NCBI GenBank assembly: GCA_022577435.1
Contig: JAKOON010000007.1
Location: 17,467,381-17,531,380, forward strand
Source: Embiotoca jacksoni
Lineage: Eukaryota > Chordata > Actinopteri > Embiotocidae
Length of the DNA stretch: 64,000 nucleotides
Reading direction: 5' to 3'
This document shows positions 1-38,854 of the stretch, one piece after another. Below the pieces are notes generated by a model. It was not told the origin of the DNA, did no database searches, and was given only the letters and a program-made list of their open reading frames with translations. Numbering within the stretch: position 1 is the first letter of the stretch; each line of letters starts with the position of its first letter. The translations under genes were made by a program, and so were the position numbers.

Positions 1-2768
1 TTCTGTGGTTGTTAGCGAGCAGTCCTGCCAAAAATAGGAGAGATCTGAGAGGAGGACTTGAAGGGGCCCACAGGATTTATTAGCTCACTTGGATGTTTTC
101 CAATCTGTTTACTGATAATTTCACTGGGACAAAAGTAGAAAGAGTTTCCCTTTTGGATTTTACAACCATTTAAAGGTAGATATTAGATAGGAATGATATG
201 ATACTACTGACACTTTATTTCTGTATTTAATATCTCTAAATGTCCACATTTCCACTTCCTGCATGTTATGTCTTGTTCTGCCCTAAGTATCAAATTAAAA
301 CAATTCACTGTTTATCCATTTGACAAATCAATCACTTCCTGTCCCCTAGAGTTGTGAGTTCTTTTTGAAATGATCTATTTGATAAATATCTGGAAACACA
401 TCAGCGTACATAAGTATGGAATTCTGAGGTGTTCATCATATATGTCCTATACCCTCTTTACGCTGTCTTTGGTAATTCATGGATTGAAAATAAAGGTCTA
501 AGCAATTAGACAGCGTTGTACAGCGGTGGTTTTAAGACTTTCATACAGAACCTTTACAGTCAACTTCTCTTCCGCATTTGTGATCTGGTTTTTAAACATC
601 AAGCAACAGAGGAGTGTGAGGTTGTAATATATTTTACAGCTTTTTAAACCTGTGAGTAACTATAATTCAGCCATAAGAGAATCTACAGCTAAAATAAGAT
701 CAGTGAAGGATTGTACTGAGCAATCATCTTTGAATAAGTTTGAAATGAATGTACTTGGGCAGAGTAGAAGGTCTTTGATGATTAACTGTAGGAATTTTTC
801 TTTCTCATTGAAATAACTATCTCATAAATACAGACGGAAAATCTTAATTTTCCACAGTATTCCTCAATTTCATTACACTCATGTCAATTTAGTAACTGGC
901 ATGAAGGGCAAATTTAAAAGTATAGTTTGTTTAAATACCCAAAGCAGCCATGAGAATTATCTCGAATGCGTAATATACGTTGAAATCGTTGAGGACACTT
1001 GCAGTGATTCTGTCATGTGGATGTCACATCCATGAAGGGTAATTTATTTTCCGGTTTTGAGCTAATATTCCCGAGCTGACAAAACCTCCATGTTGCCCGA
1101 GGACAGCGTCCCAGAGAGGGGATAATCTCATTGGTAGCCAGGTTCACCTCTCCCAGCTGCTTCAGGCCAGCTTTCACTGCTCATTTCCACACTTAACTCC
1201 ACAAAACCTGACAGTCCTACCACAGACTCACAAGGGGTGTCTCAAACCGCGTACTTATGTACTAACACTAAATATTCTGAGTGCATCAGTACGTTCATGC
1301 TGTCAAGGATGGAAACATGCAGTGCACTTCAAGTACCTGGGTAATGTACTCATACAGCTTCACGATTGAGTTAAATAGCAGGAAATGTTTCAGCTGCCTT
1401 AAACACACGGGGACTGTAGACTCACTGTATTGCAGCAGCATGGAGCAATCATAAAGAAAGAAAATACTGTTAAGAAAAATGTCTGTCTTTCTTTCAACTG
1501 AAAAAATTTGGTTCACCTGCTAATTTGGAAATATCATGGCATACCAAAGATATGACTTTGACAACAGACTTTGACACATGACTTTAAGTTCCACATGTGG
1601 TTAAGTTTAGACTGCTGAAACCTTTGTTAGGAAAAGATTGTGATTCTGGTTAAATACCAAAAAAAAGTAAAAACATCTCGCTTTGTGCTTCAATTAGATG
1701 TTGACTATTTCAATATTTAACCATGGTCTTTCCCTAACTATAACCAAGTGCTTTGAGTGCTTAAACCCAACCCTTGAAATGTTAATCATGCTTTAGTTCA
1801 GTTTAGTAGAAGGGAAAACAAATGTCATCAATTTTGCAGATACGTTCAGCATCTGCAAATTGTCACTTGGTAAATACATTAATTAATAACATGTCCTCAA
1901 TATGTTGTTACAGAGGCAAATTTAGGTGACATGGGGTTTCTCTCAAAACACATTTAGTGCTGCAGAAGATATAAAGATAGTGAATAAATGTTCATTTCTG
2001 GGAGACAGGGTTGAAGTTGCTTATTAAAGACACTAAAACATGTCTGTGCTTTTTTCAGATGGTATAAGGGAGTTTATTAACAATAAAAGTCAAGTTGGGG
2101 ATTTGTTCATTTGTGAGTTATAGAGTTGTGATAAATTTATTATTTTTACCTCTGACACAAGCAGGCCAGCTGGTTCCTCCTCTCTCCATCCTTTCACACC
2201 TGAAAGTCCGTATAATGTCTTCTTTTGGTTTCACATTGCAGTTTTATGAGGACACATAAAAACTTTGCATGACATTCCTTCCTGTCCCTTAACTTTACAT
2301 TGATTGGTTTGTAAACTGGCGTTTGTCTGACGTCAGCATGTTTTGAATATAGCCGGTCATTACGTTGATACTGTACTTTTACTATTATTGTTATAATGGT
2401 GTCACCAGCTGCACTAACTTTAATTGCAGTATAGACTGGTTCTAATCTGCCAAATGAATTTTCTCATATACAGTGCTGTCACAGTTTCTTTGTTTTCATG
2501 TGGTTTTGTTGCCTACTCCTCTCATATCATCCCTTTCATCCTCTAAGAAAATAAGTTATAGGTTTTTGACATTTTCATGCTTTTTCAAATTGATTTTTGA
2601 TTTTTATCAATGGACCAAATTACCATTAAAAACATTGTTTCCGTCTTTATCTGCTTCCTAATTTTCACTTTTCCTCTGGTTCTTCTCATTCTCCAATTCT
2701 TAATGGGTGACAATAGCCTGCTTCAACTTCCTGTAATTGGTCCAAAAGTCAAAACCATCCAAAAAGTG

Positions 2769-3545
2769 CTTTCACACTGCAAATGAACCGAACCATTCTT
2801 CAGTCAGGTTTTGTTCAGACTGCAGGCAAATCAGATTTATTTCTCAAATCAGATTTTTAGGACAGACTGTCCATACTGTTGTTTGCAAGTGAGCAGATCG
2901 GATTTGTTGTGTCCAGACATCATCAACCTATCTGCATGGGTTGCTGTGGTAACAATACACGCAGCTATGCTGGTTGATTTTCCAACACGGAGGCTGCTGG
3001 CACAGAAGTGGCAGCAGACAATTTATTTCGGCATTTGTCTGTGGACTGTTGTTGTAGACACAGTGCTCAATTTGATCTGAGCCACCAGAGCGTCCGTACA
3101 ACAGAAGCACTGTGGATATCTGATTGAAATATCATTTCAAACCTTTTCTAAATGTGGTTTGGATCCGATTTGCAAAAAGTGTATTTTGTGTGGCTTTTTG
3201 CTGTCCAGAATTTCAAGAATCAAATCAGAAATCCGAAAGCCTTTATTGTCATTCCAAATTCTGCATACAACAAAATTAGGAGTGCTACTCTATATAAATA
3301 TACTACTAAAATACTACTAAATTATGCATGTCAGCATAAAATGTTGCACTGCAGAGAATCTGGATACAATCTGGATATAACAAAAAACAGATTTGAGATG
3401 GCAGTCCGAACAAGGCCTTAGGTCCAAACCGAGACCACCTTTTTTTGGTTGGACCTAACTTTGGTCTGTTGGTTTGGACTGTGCCACCTTTCACACCTGC
3501 TATTTTGGTTCACCAAACTGAAAAGTCCAAAGGTGTGGACCAATC
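2769..3545. repeat. decayed interspersed repeats (composite)
   Basis: The segment has repeated words such as 'caaatcagatttatttctca', 'gatcggatttg' and 'ggatccgatttgc', and an inserted 'cctttattgtcattcc' unit. It ends in mirrored 'aggtccaaac'/'ggtttggac' blocks. This patchy, self-complementary pattern is typical of old fish DNA-transposon debris. The family is not assigned and the edges are approximate. Confidence 0.45.
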
Positions 3546-4795
3546 AAAACAACCTTAGCCTAAGCTAAGTTAATAAACCCTCAACTGTAGTTGTGTAGTT
3601 AAAGCACAGACATGACAGTGGTAACAATCAAACCGTCAGCAAGAAGGTGAATAAACATATTTCTGACCACACAGTGGAAACAGAAGTGAGACAGAGAAGC
3701 TGTTTATTGCTCCTGCACATGTGACTGTTGTGGTAGTTTGAAGGGAATTGATTAGCAGATTGACAGAAGGATTGGCTGTTATTTGACTCTGGATGTATGG
3801 ACAAACTGGCTGTCCTCCCCTTCTCCTCCTGTGTGTCTTTAACCTCGCCTCGTGTGTGTTTTGCCAAGCTTTATAAAAATATTCGAACACCTCACTCCCT
3901 TTTCTCCCACACATATTTTAAATGAACTCCCTGCTTTCTGAGAAGTCACAGCTATCATTTCTGTCTGCTTTTTCTCAGCTGCCTCGCCACAGTGAAATGA
4001 TACATGTTAAGAGATGTGGAGTAACTGTAGTGCAACACCGTGACTCCTTCAGTCCTTGATTGTTCTTGTTATACCAAGGATGTTTTGCTGAAAGGAAAAG
4101 TCAAATCAGCATCAGTAAGGCTTTTTACGTACATATTGTTTTCTACTGCGTCGTGTTCTCCTGCTGTTTTCTCTCTTTTGTACGGCAGCATTTCTAGTTA
4201 ATTTACTTTTGATTATTTCTAATGTATTTACTGACTGTGAAGCACTTTGTAACTTGCCTTTGAAAAGTGCAATACAAACAAAGATGATTATTCTCAGAGG
4301 TATTTTGTCATTGTGAAACTAAATGTTAAATTCGTACTGCTAGAATTGGCCTAATGTCGCCCCTCCCACTATGAAATCTCATCTCTTTTCCACATATGGT
4401 GCATTGTTATTGGATTACAGTTTCCATGATTTCCTCATTGTCTTCCTGCAAAATATCCAAAGCAAAATGCTGGGTGAAAACAGCAAGCGGACTGCCCAGT
4501 GTCATACAGGAAGCAATTTGTTACGACCGTAGTAAAGACAGGAAAGTGGTGACTTCTGACTGTGTGTATTTTAGCCAAAATAATAAAGGGTCCTGGGAAT
4601 ATTTAGAAACAAAGAAACATTAGCATTCATTTTGAGTTGTGTTTTAAAAGGAATAATTACTTTCATTTTAGTTATATTTTCTGTCTTCACAAAAATGCTC
4701 CTTTATATTCTTCAGCTAGTTGTTAACTGTCTCTGCTGCTTGTTTCTTTGCAGTAAACAGCTGCCGGCTGCAGCTGGAAATGACACAGATGAGAG

Positions 4796-5654
4796 CAGCG
4801 GTGGAAGAAGTATTCAGATCCTTTACTTAAGTAAAAATATCAATACAGCTACTAATAATAATAATGCTACTCCTTTACATGTAAAAGTCCTGCATGAAAA
4901 ATTCTACTTCAGTAAAATTACATATGTGTTAGCAGCAAGATGTAGTTAAAGTATTAAAGAAAAAGTAGTTAATTCCCCATGATTGATATATGATTATATA
5001 TTAGATTATTAATACTGAAGCATCAGTGTGTACACAGCATGTTAGTGTTGTAGCTGCTGCAGGTGGAGCTACTTTCAACTACTTCATATACAGTTTTATA
5101 TACAGAGACAGCAGATAAATGTGAGGGGTTGTCAGATGATTAATGGGAGAGGAGAGAAAAAATAACAAAGTTCTGATTCACAAATTTACTCTAATCTTTG
5201 ACTTTTGCTGAGATATTTGGATCATTTGAACATTTAATGAAATGAAAGAAATCCATGTTTGGTGGGGATGTTAACAACTGTTCTGAAGTGTGACCCGACA
5301 ACACACCAATCTAAGATGTCAGGAGACAAACAGGTTGGAAACCACTGGTTTCATCTTTAACAATGTGTTTTAAAAGCTTGTTATATCATAATTTTTGTCA
5401 AATATTTATCTGAAAAGTAACTTATTCATTTTACCTTGTTCATTGCTGCTCAGCTGAGTTGCTAACTTAATTTCGTTGTATTTTTGCAATGACAGTAAAC
5501 TGCCTCATGTCCTTATGTTAACTAAAGCTGTCAGATAAATACAGTGGAGTGTATGGTTGAAGTAGCATCAATTGGAAATACTCAAGTAAAGTATAAGTGC
5601 CTCAAAAATGTACTAAATCCGGTACTTGAGTAAAAGTTGGTAGTTCCACCACTG
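4796..5654. repeat. non-autonomous inverted-repeat element, 'tacttaagtaaaa' type
   Basis: The left end 'cagcggtggaagaagta' and right end '...ttccaccactg' are imperfect inverted repeats. The interior near each end has 'cttacttaagtaaaa' and 'tacttgagtaaaag'. The same family is dispersed widely in fish genomes, and related copies lie at 48109-48399 and around 58575-59020 in this window. No transposase is visible. Confidence 0.7.
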
Positions 5655-6883
5655 AATAGAGTGGTAAGACTGATTTACATCAGTAAAGTTAGGGGCTGTA
5701 AAACCAAAACAGTTATCTGAAAGATGCTAAAATACCTCCTAAAGCTGAGGTCTCCTGCAGTCAGGTGATATTTCTGTGTGCGTTTGTCACTACAACACAT
5801 TTGATCCATCGTTAATGTTAAAAAAAAAATTAAGTCAGGAATGCAGAGTTAAACCAAGAGTCTACCAAGTAAAACAAGGTTGCCTCCAACAAGCTGCAAA
5901 GCAATGTCATCTTGTTCAGTGAATTCAGAACTCATCTGGATCAGTACTGGATCAGTACTTTGGTTCCATCAGTAAACACTAACACAAGCTGAGAGTCTTG
6001 TTGAGTTGAGTCAGGATTCAACAGTAGATGTAGTCCTAACTGAGACTGTGGCATCTGGAGTCTTGTTCAAGAAAATACTAAAATAGCAGGCAAATTATTC
6101 CAAAATATACTGTATATGATGGCTGTGTCACTCAGTGTGATTCTTCAGCATAACTCATTACAAGCCAGGAGCTATGGAGCGAGAGAGAGACGGCATCTGG
6201 TGATGCTGCGATGATTTACTTTGGTGTGATGTGGAATTATACATCAGTGTGTCGAGTCTGTGACAAGACTAAATCTCACAAAATGTGAAAACTGGATTTA
6301 AGGATGTGCTGCTTGTTCCGTTGCGAGTCTAAAATTCATATTTAAATCCTTCTTACATAACTGCAAGCTGTTTGGAGCGTACTTCATGAAGGATCTACTT
6401 TTTAGCTCCATTGAGAGTTTGTATTTTTTTTTTTTTACTTCCATTGACTTCCAGGTTGGGGTTGATGAGGTTCGTCCAACCTTCAGAGTCAGAAGTCTGA
6501 CTTCAGGGGGGCGTCCAGTTGAAATTATTGACTGGGACTTCGTCCTTCTAATGAAACACAAGAAACCCATTGTTTCCTGCTGCTTAGTTCACACATACTT
6601 AGATTTATATTTTAAAAGGGCAGTGCAGTCTTTCAAAACAGACAGACTGTTTGATTTTTGGCAAATGCACTCAAATAACAGTGAACAGAACATTTGTTAC
6701 GGAGTATTTGTAGTGGCGGATTAATACATATTTGCTGCTTTGGCAAGAATATCTGAGAGCAGTACAGTGTTTATGGGGTTGGGTCAAAATAAACTACATT
6801 GTGTGTGATAATGAAAGAATGTGTCACCCAGTGAAGCAATGGGGCTCATTGTAGTTTGAGCAATGAAATATATCAGGCCTTAG

Positions 6884-6995
<112 letters not shown>

Positions 6996-7359
6996 CAGTT
7001 CTTAGCAGAGATTTGTTGAGAAGAAAATAGTTGAAAAAAGAAAGAGGGGGTTTATTTTTGCCTACCTAATGAGCAGTGACTGACAGCGTGACAGTTATCA
7101 ACATAAAGTGTGATGATGGTTGCTTGAATTTTTTTATTTTTTTTTTATGTATAATTAAATTTTTCATGTCAATCAAAGACATTTGTCAGACAGAGCTATT
7201 ACTTTTAAAAGTGAAGCTACAACTGTCACGCTGACAGCTTTTCTGTCTCTGGCACATGAATCCCACCGATTGGTCAGTTGTATATCAAAAAAAGGAAACA
7301 ACTATCGCCCAACAACCTCAGATCCATCTGAATCACTTAAATAATTTAGATGTGGGCAT

Positions 7360-7495
7360 TTAACCCTCCCGTTGTCCTCGGGTCAAAATGACCCGCAGCT
7401 GTGTTCAACCAAGTTCTATTTTATTTCTATATTTTTATATTTTTTGGGATCATTGGTCATCATTCTTAAAAGAAACCCTCACAGCCTCCTTGTCA
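7360..7495. repeat. one arm of a TTAA-flanked MITE
   Basis: Starts with TTAA and 'ccctcccgttgtcctcgg', matching the left half of the complete element at 10294-10518. It stops after the 'cctcacagcctcc' segment, so the second arm is missing. The TTAA ends suggest a piggyBac-type element. Confidence 0.7.
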
Positions 7496-8055
7496 GTTGG
7501 ACCAGGTAGTGGCTCGGTGGACTGAGATGTGCAGTTCAAGTTGGGACAGAGGTTTTGTTTCATCTCTCCATCCCAGTGTTTCCTGTCACTCTGTCAAAAA
7601 CAACAGAAGAAGACACAAAGTGCTCTGATTTCAAAATAAAACAGAACACAAATTGGAGTTATGAAGTTTTCACATGACAGGCAGCAAAGATGTTTGCAGG
7701 ACTGACAAAATGGACAGAAACATATTGACCTAAAGTTTCTTATGTAGCTGAATTAAGCTCCAGTGTATCTGCTGCAACCATACGAGGAATAAAAGAAGAT
7801 GTAGCAGAGCTGTGAGGAGCTGTGGGCCTAACAGTTGTCTCGCATTTGATCAAGCGTGTCCTATCACTACAGTGTGTGTGTGTGTGTGTGTGTACTGTGT
7901 ATGTATAAATGGTACTAGATGGTGCTGAGTTGTCTCTTTGCTTTAGCTTCTGCGAGCTTGTGTTGCCTGCACTGGTGTCAGTGATGCAGTCTGTTGTAGT
8001 TTTTAAGGAGAGACGAGAGAGAGCGAAAGTCTCCGGGGACTGATGAAGCACAGGC

Positions 8056-8058
8056 ACG

Positions 8059-8113
<55 letters not shown>

Positions 8114-8130
8114 ACGCACGCACACACACA
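8056..8130. repeat. (CA)n array with CACG interruptions
   Basis: CA dinucleotides flanked on both sides by 'cacgcacg' variants. Non-coding. Confidence 0.93.
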
Positions 8131-8240
8131 GACTGCTCCATAGTTAAAGTCTACTGCAGATAGTTTCTGAGGCAAGATTTCTTTTCTCTACAAGCTTTCA
8201 GTTTGTCTTTGCTTTTCAGGATTCGGGCCTTACCCAAGAG

Positions 8241-8244
<4 letters not shown>

Positions 8245-8336
<92 letters not shown>

Positions 8337-8352
8337 GTGTGTGTGTGCGTGT
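8245..8352. repeat. (GT)n microsatellite
   Basis: A run of GT of roughly 100 bp with two C interruptions at the 3' end, about 500 bp upstream of the Ig exon. With the CA array at 8056-8130 it forms an inverted CA/GT pair that could fold back in RNA. Confidence 0.95.
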
Positions 8353-8645
8353 ACGTCTATCTTTGTGACGACTAGTTTGACTTTTAGACTGAGGACTTTT
8401 TGTGGAAAGTGGGGACATTTTGGGACAGATTCAAACGGTTGTTAAAACTTGATCTTAGTATCCAGGTTAGAATTAGGTTCAGGTTAAGGTGGGCTAGTGG
8501 CCGGGGAATACGTGTGTGTCTGTGTTTTGTGTGAAATATAATTGATTTTCCTCCGTTCTTTAGCCAGCGCTCATGTGAACTCTGACCTGTCGCTGCAGGT
8601 TTTGACCTTAAAATCTGAACCCGTACTAATAGATTTTCATCAGCC

Positions 8646-8715
8646 ACACACACACTCAGACACACACAGACACACACAGACACACACAGACACACAGACA
8701 CAAAGGCACACATAC
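8646..8715. repeat. CACACAGA short tandem repeat
   Basis: Tandem 'cacacacaga' units with decay toward the right end, in the intron upstream of the Ig exon. Confidence 0.85.
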
Positions 8716-8858
8716 TCGCACACAATTAAATGGATAGATTAATTAAATGTCTGTAGTTCATTTCAATAATGCAAGCTTTGATTTTCTTTCGCTGCACCCC
8801 CCTCCCCCCTCCCCCTCTGTCCGTCCCTCTATCTGTCTCTCCCTCTCTCCATGTCCAG

Positions 8859-34052
<25,194 letters not shown>

Positions 34053-34836
34053 GAGTTAACCCCCTCCGACGCCCACCCATACACCCCCGCCACCTCCCAC
34101 CCCCTCCACCTCACACACTCCCCTTCCTCCTGCACACAACCAGTGGACTAGAGACCTGCACCTAGGAGAAATATTTTTATTTTGTATAACAGACAGATAT
34201 TCTAAACAAATGAAATATTTATTTTCATTTCAGCAAAAATTGTCTACTAGCTAACAGCAAAGACTTTTTTTATAATGGGGGGGATATTTATATGTAAAGT
34301 TTTTTGATTTACAGCATTATGAGAGATGAAAAAATAAGAGAATTACGTGCCAATTTTTTCACAAGTTAGATAAATAGAATAATATTGTGGTGCCTTTTGC
34401 TGTATGCTGAAGTCGGAGGTCCCATTGAGTTTTTGTAGCCTTTCTTATAAAGACTCCTCGTTTTTATAGAGACCAACCCTCTTCCTTCCTTTTGCTTTGT
34501 TTTTTTTCTCTGATTTGGGATCTTCCTCTTTTTGAACTGTGATCTGATTATGTCATCATGCAATATTGATTCCTCCTGTGTAAAAGGTGTCTGTTTACAT
34601 GAGTATGATCCACGCGAAGCGCTTGTTTCACAGGGACATTCAGTCACTGACGCAACCGGATGTGTAGGGTAGTTTTCTGGGATGAACACACATCGGTCAT
34701 TTACGTCCTCGTTCGCTGCCTGTCAGTCATTTGTTGTTATTTCTGTGAAAATAAGAGTGTTAGGGAGTTGTTGAGGGAAAGTGACTCCAGATTCCTGTGT
34801 AGGTGTTCAGGGTGCTGCAAGGACATTGGTGGTGGT

Positions 34837-34841
<5 letters not shown>

Positions 34842-34928
<87 letters not shown>
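34842..34928. repeat. (GT)n microsatellite in nrg2 3' region
   Basis: About 87 bp of pure GT in the probable 3'UTR. Confidence 0.96.
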
Positions 34929-34929
<1 letters not shown>

Positions 34930-35608
34930 TCTGTAAGTGAGTGCATGCCTGTACACGGTCTGTAAGCCTCATGAAGCCTCTTTTGGTTGACACCTCTGTT
35001 CACCTGTGTGGTCTCGTTTGACTGACATGTTCCTCTCACCAATCCTCACGCTGCCAGAAGCTCCATTGCACTGTAAGAACCTCCCTCCGTGAGCAGTCAT
35101 TGGCCAGGGAGCTGCCGATCCAAACCGAACCTAACCAATCCAGTTGTAATCCAGCCTGACTCTGGCCTCCCGCGGACTGCCTAGCCCGCCCGTTTCCTAT
35201 GCCAGCAGCTTAGAGCCGCACTGTGTCTCAGGACTTCCCCATCACATCACAGCCAAAAGACTCAAAGCAGAGAGAGCACGTCATCTCAGTCACAGTTCAG
35301 TCCGCAGGCCAGATCCACATCCCCTCACTCTCCTTCTTTTCCATCCATCAGGCTTGTTGTGTTTAAGGGAGCGTCTGGTGAAACATTTTTGAATCAGAAG
35401 GGAGATTCAGTTGCTTTTTTTTTCTTATTCTAAATATACGTGTGTTAGTGAGCATGTGTGTAGCTGTGTGTGACTCACAATGATGATGATGATGGTGAAA
35501 AAATGAAGTTGTGCAGAGACCACATCTGTTTGCTCTGATGCAGGGGCGTACCCAGAGGTTCTGCCTCACCCCCACTCCCACCCTGAGAGGAGGATATCGC
35601 TCTGGGTT

Positions 35609-35819
35609 TCCCCTTTTCCTTTCCTTTCCTTTCCTTTCCTTTCCTTTCCTTTCCTTTTTCTTTTCTTTTCTTTTCTTTTCTTTTCTTTTCTTTTCTTTTC
35701 TTTTCTTTTCTTTTCTTTTCTTTTCTTTTCTTTTCTTTTCTTTTCTTTTCTTTTCTTTTCTTTTCTTTTCTTTTCTTTTCTTTTCTTTTCTTTTCTTTTC
35801 TCTTCTTTTCTTTTCTTTT
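35609..35819. repeat. TTTCC then TTTTC pentanucleotide array
   Basis: About eight 'ctttc' units followed by more than thirty 'ttttc' units, ~210 bp of pure polypyrimidine on the + strand. Two related pentamers in one array suggest stepwise expansion. Confidence 0.97.
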
Positions 35820-37365
35820 TTACAAATACTGGAAACTCTACAGACCTTCCCAAAGGCTGCGGGCGCCTACAATCCTCACCATGTTTCTAGCAATGACCCT
35901 GCTCTGAAGGAAAAAGTCACTTGCAGGTCGCTGCGTGCGGGTTCACACTGCTGGAGAGCGAGTTTTCTGAGTCCAATTCTACGTCTTTTTCTTTAGCTCA
36001 CAGCCAAATGGTGGTATAAGATAATCCTGATTACTGCATCCTTGATTTGCATTCCTATACCTTGATTGATTGAACTTGTTTTGCTTGGTCATAATTGACT
36101 GAATGATCTGTTGTGTGTCTGTCTCTGTCTGCCCCACGTCACCCCCTCACCTTCATGTCTTCCTCGCCCTCTAACTGACCTTCAGAAGCAACTAGCAGAT
36201 GAATTTAAGCCCCACCTCCAGACGAGTACACCGAACAGCACGCTAACAGTGGGCTGCTCATGTCAGAAACTCTTCCACGTCAGATATACTGTGCATCAGG
36301 TTTAGAGACCCTTTCAAGCTCACTGAGGAAAATGGTACTGTGTCAGATTAGAGTTCATTTCCAGTAAGTAGAGTTGTTTTTGTTTCTTTTCTTTTCCCAC
36401 AGGCGATGCATGGATCACAGATATAGAGAGTATCTTTAAAATGGCGACAAAACTCCCCCTTAGATTCAGGGGAATCATACTAGAAGTATATAAAAATATT
36501 ATTTGGGTACAAGGCCCAAAGGTCTGGCTAGTTTTGTCATACACTGTAATCAATCTGGGATTTGCAATGTGGAAATACTGCAAGTGAGGATAGTGTGCTT
36601 CTAGAGCTAGTTGAATTGTTAACAGCCCCACCCTCCTTCTCCTCAACCTGCACTTCCCACCTGCTTTTTACATACACACATATGTTTAACACATACATAC
36701 CAACATCACACATAACAAAGCACACACAGACACACAAACTCTCATATGACACACACGCACAGCCCTTCCATGTTTGTTTGTCAAAGCAGTTTGCCTTTGT
36801 CTTTTTTACCTAACAGCTCCCTCTCTCCCCCGTCCCCTCCCCCCGTCTCCTCCTCTCCCTCCCCTCCGCTCCGCTCCTCTCACCCGCAAATCCCCTGCAT
36901 GTCCTAGTGGTACTGGTAGTTGGGTGCATGGAAAAAGCAGCAAGCAAATCGTTTTTCCACTCGGTGAAAAAAAATAAAAAATAAAAATGTGTCTTCATTT
37001 TAACATTCAGCAATAAATCCCCTTCTCTTCATGTCCATCATTCTTGGAATATGCTAGAAGATTTTTTGCAAGTTTTATCAAAAACATACTACTTGTAAAA
37101 GAAGAAAAACCTAAAACCACCCCTTCATATGGAAAATAAAACTTTATTCCTACCATTTTGAAACAGTCCTGTCATCTTTGTATTAAAAAAAAAAGTTATT
37201 TGTTGCTTTTTTTCCCCGCCACATACATTTTATTTATTGTTATCGCTTTTATTTGGAAAGAAGTCAGAATTTGGAGGAGCAGCAAACATAAGGATAGGTG
37301 AGTCAGATTTACAAACAGGAACACTAGATGGCAACATTTACTCACATCTTAGTTTGAAAGTAAAG

Positions 37366-37863
37366 TGTTGGAAAAAGTACTCAAGAGGCTTGGTTCAAAA
37401 TCAAACACATCGGACATTTATTCTTGCAAGAAGGAGCAACTACATGCCTCTAGCAGGGCTCTCACATCCCCCCAGCACGGCTCTACATCAGGGCTTTCCA
37501 GCAGTCCTTCCAGCAGGGCTCGCCCCAGCCGGGCTCTACCTAGCCTGGTTTCCCCCAGCAGTCCTCTTCTCCGCCGTCCTCGTCTTCCGTTCTCCCCAGT
37601 CCTCTTCCTCAGGGCAGCTTTTATACAGTTGATAAACAGTTGACAGTCACCCCCATTCCCTTTGTATCTGCTTTCGTATGGTAATACTGAGTTGGTTGTA
37701 GGTCACAAGATAAGGACACAGGGGAGTCCTCAATTAGATGCGGAAAGAATCACTTGCAAATAAGACAGAAAACAAAGGAAACTTTTCGGAGCCTGCTTGA
37801 CAAAGAGACTTTCCGGAGCCACAATGCAAACAAGAGGAAGGGACAAATCCTTTTTTTCCATCA
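37366..37863 (-). mobile_element. LTR of an endogenous retrovirus/LTR retrotransposon
   Basis: On the minus strand it starts 'tgatggaaaaaaaggatttg' and ends '...tttttccaaca' (TG...CA). A polyadenylation signal lies near the end ('gcaagaataaatgtccg'). Directly outside the TG end is a purine run 'acaggagggata', a typical polypurine tract, so this is a 3' LTR with internal sequence to its right. The size is 498 bp. Related LTR pieces at 48400-48978 and 58711-58903 support these boundaries. Confidence 0.8.
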
Positions 37864-38850
37864 TATCCCTCCTGTTTATACAAAGTATACAAAGTATAAA
37901 CATAAAAAAGGAAAAAAAACCAAAAGAATCATGAGGAAAATCATATTAATCACAATTGTTGTTGTTGCATAAGGGGGTGGTGTTTCAGTCATCGCTCTCA
38001 GGCCGCAGGGTCCTATCCTCCTGAATGGATGCCATGTGATGCTGTCCGGAGCCATTTTAGCTGTACTGTCCATCCACAGATATACCAAAATAAGCTCACC
38101 AGAAACTAAATCACCTGGGTGTTGTTAGTTTCTTCACTGTTTTGAGACAAGCACCCCTATTGGTATCACCTCCCTTTGCAGCCAGACTTCACCACAGGCC
38201 GGCTTACTTAATCTGGTATGTCTGTGCGATGTGGTTCAGGCAAAGGTCTCATCCTTCTGCAATGGCTGAGGTGTATTCAGGCCCGTTCAGCAATCTGCAC
38301 CTATATGTTGATTACACACCATGACAAGGCACTTTTCTAGACCATGACACACTGACTCATGCCGTGAGGCTTCACAACACTTTCAGAAAAAAAAATTTTT
38401 TAGTAGTTTGTAAAGCCATATGTTGTAAATGCTTAGTTTATTATAGATACCATCCCTCCTGTTGAGACATGGTTTATCCCATGGCTCAAAAGGGCCGCAT
38501 ATCTATATAAACTTTTTTGGGAGTATCAACTTGCCTTCTACATGCTGTCGCTGTTAGTTTTCCCTTGAATCAGTGTTTCTTTTCCCATTTCTTCAAATAT
38601 TGTATGTTATCCGCGCCTTTTGAGTGCATGCGTTTTACGTCTCCCTCCAGAGGTATCTCTTCGATCTTATTACAGCATGTCTCCATTTTTTTCTATCTGT
38701 GAGCCAACCAGTTTGTATGGAGTTCACCCGAGCAACTGGTCTTTATACAGTGTACCGTTAGGCTTCGGCCCGCCTTTACACTGTAGGACACTCACGGTAT
38801 CTATTATTTATTCTTATAGTTCCCTGTATGGCTGAATACCATTCAGATTT
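37864..38850 (-). mobile_element. decayed internal region next to the LTR
   Basis: Sequence continuing from the polypurine tract, away from the LTR. Open frames are short and broken, and no gag, pol or env motif was recognised. The right limit is uncertain (38.4-38.85 kb). No second LTR is present, so the element is a fragment. Confidence 0.4.
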
Positions 38851-38854
38851 GCCA

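Larger units (their letters stand above)
34053..37013 (+). other. nrg2 3' untranslated region and downstream flank
   Basis: After the stop come AT-rich sequence, a GT array and a TTTTC array. The first well-formed polyadenylation hexamers are AATAAA at about 37010 and 37136, so a long 3'UTR is possible but not shown. A 40-codon frame at 36180-36303 preceded by 'gaccttcag' looks exon-like but resembles nothing I know. Confidence 0.5.

Noticed and set aside
7740..8445. Open frames of alternating Cys-Val or Thr-His in the CA/GT arrays (also near 19.8-20.1, 26.0-26.6, 34.7-35.0 and 47.6 kb)
   Set aside because: They are translations of dinucleotide repeats with no domain, splice or conservation support.
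35511..35996. Long Phe/Ser-Leu (+) and Lys/Arg-Glu (-) frames
   Set aside because: They arise from the TTTTC pentamer array.
36180..36305. Exon-like 40-codon frame after 'gaccttcag'
   Set aside because: No recognised protein, no good donor, and it lies downstream of the nrg2 stop; kept only as a remark.
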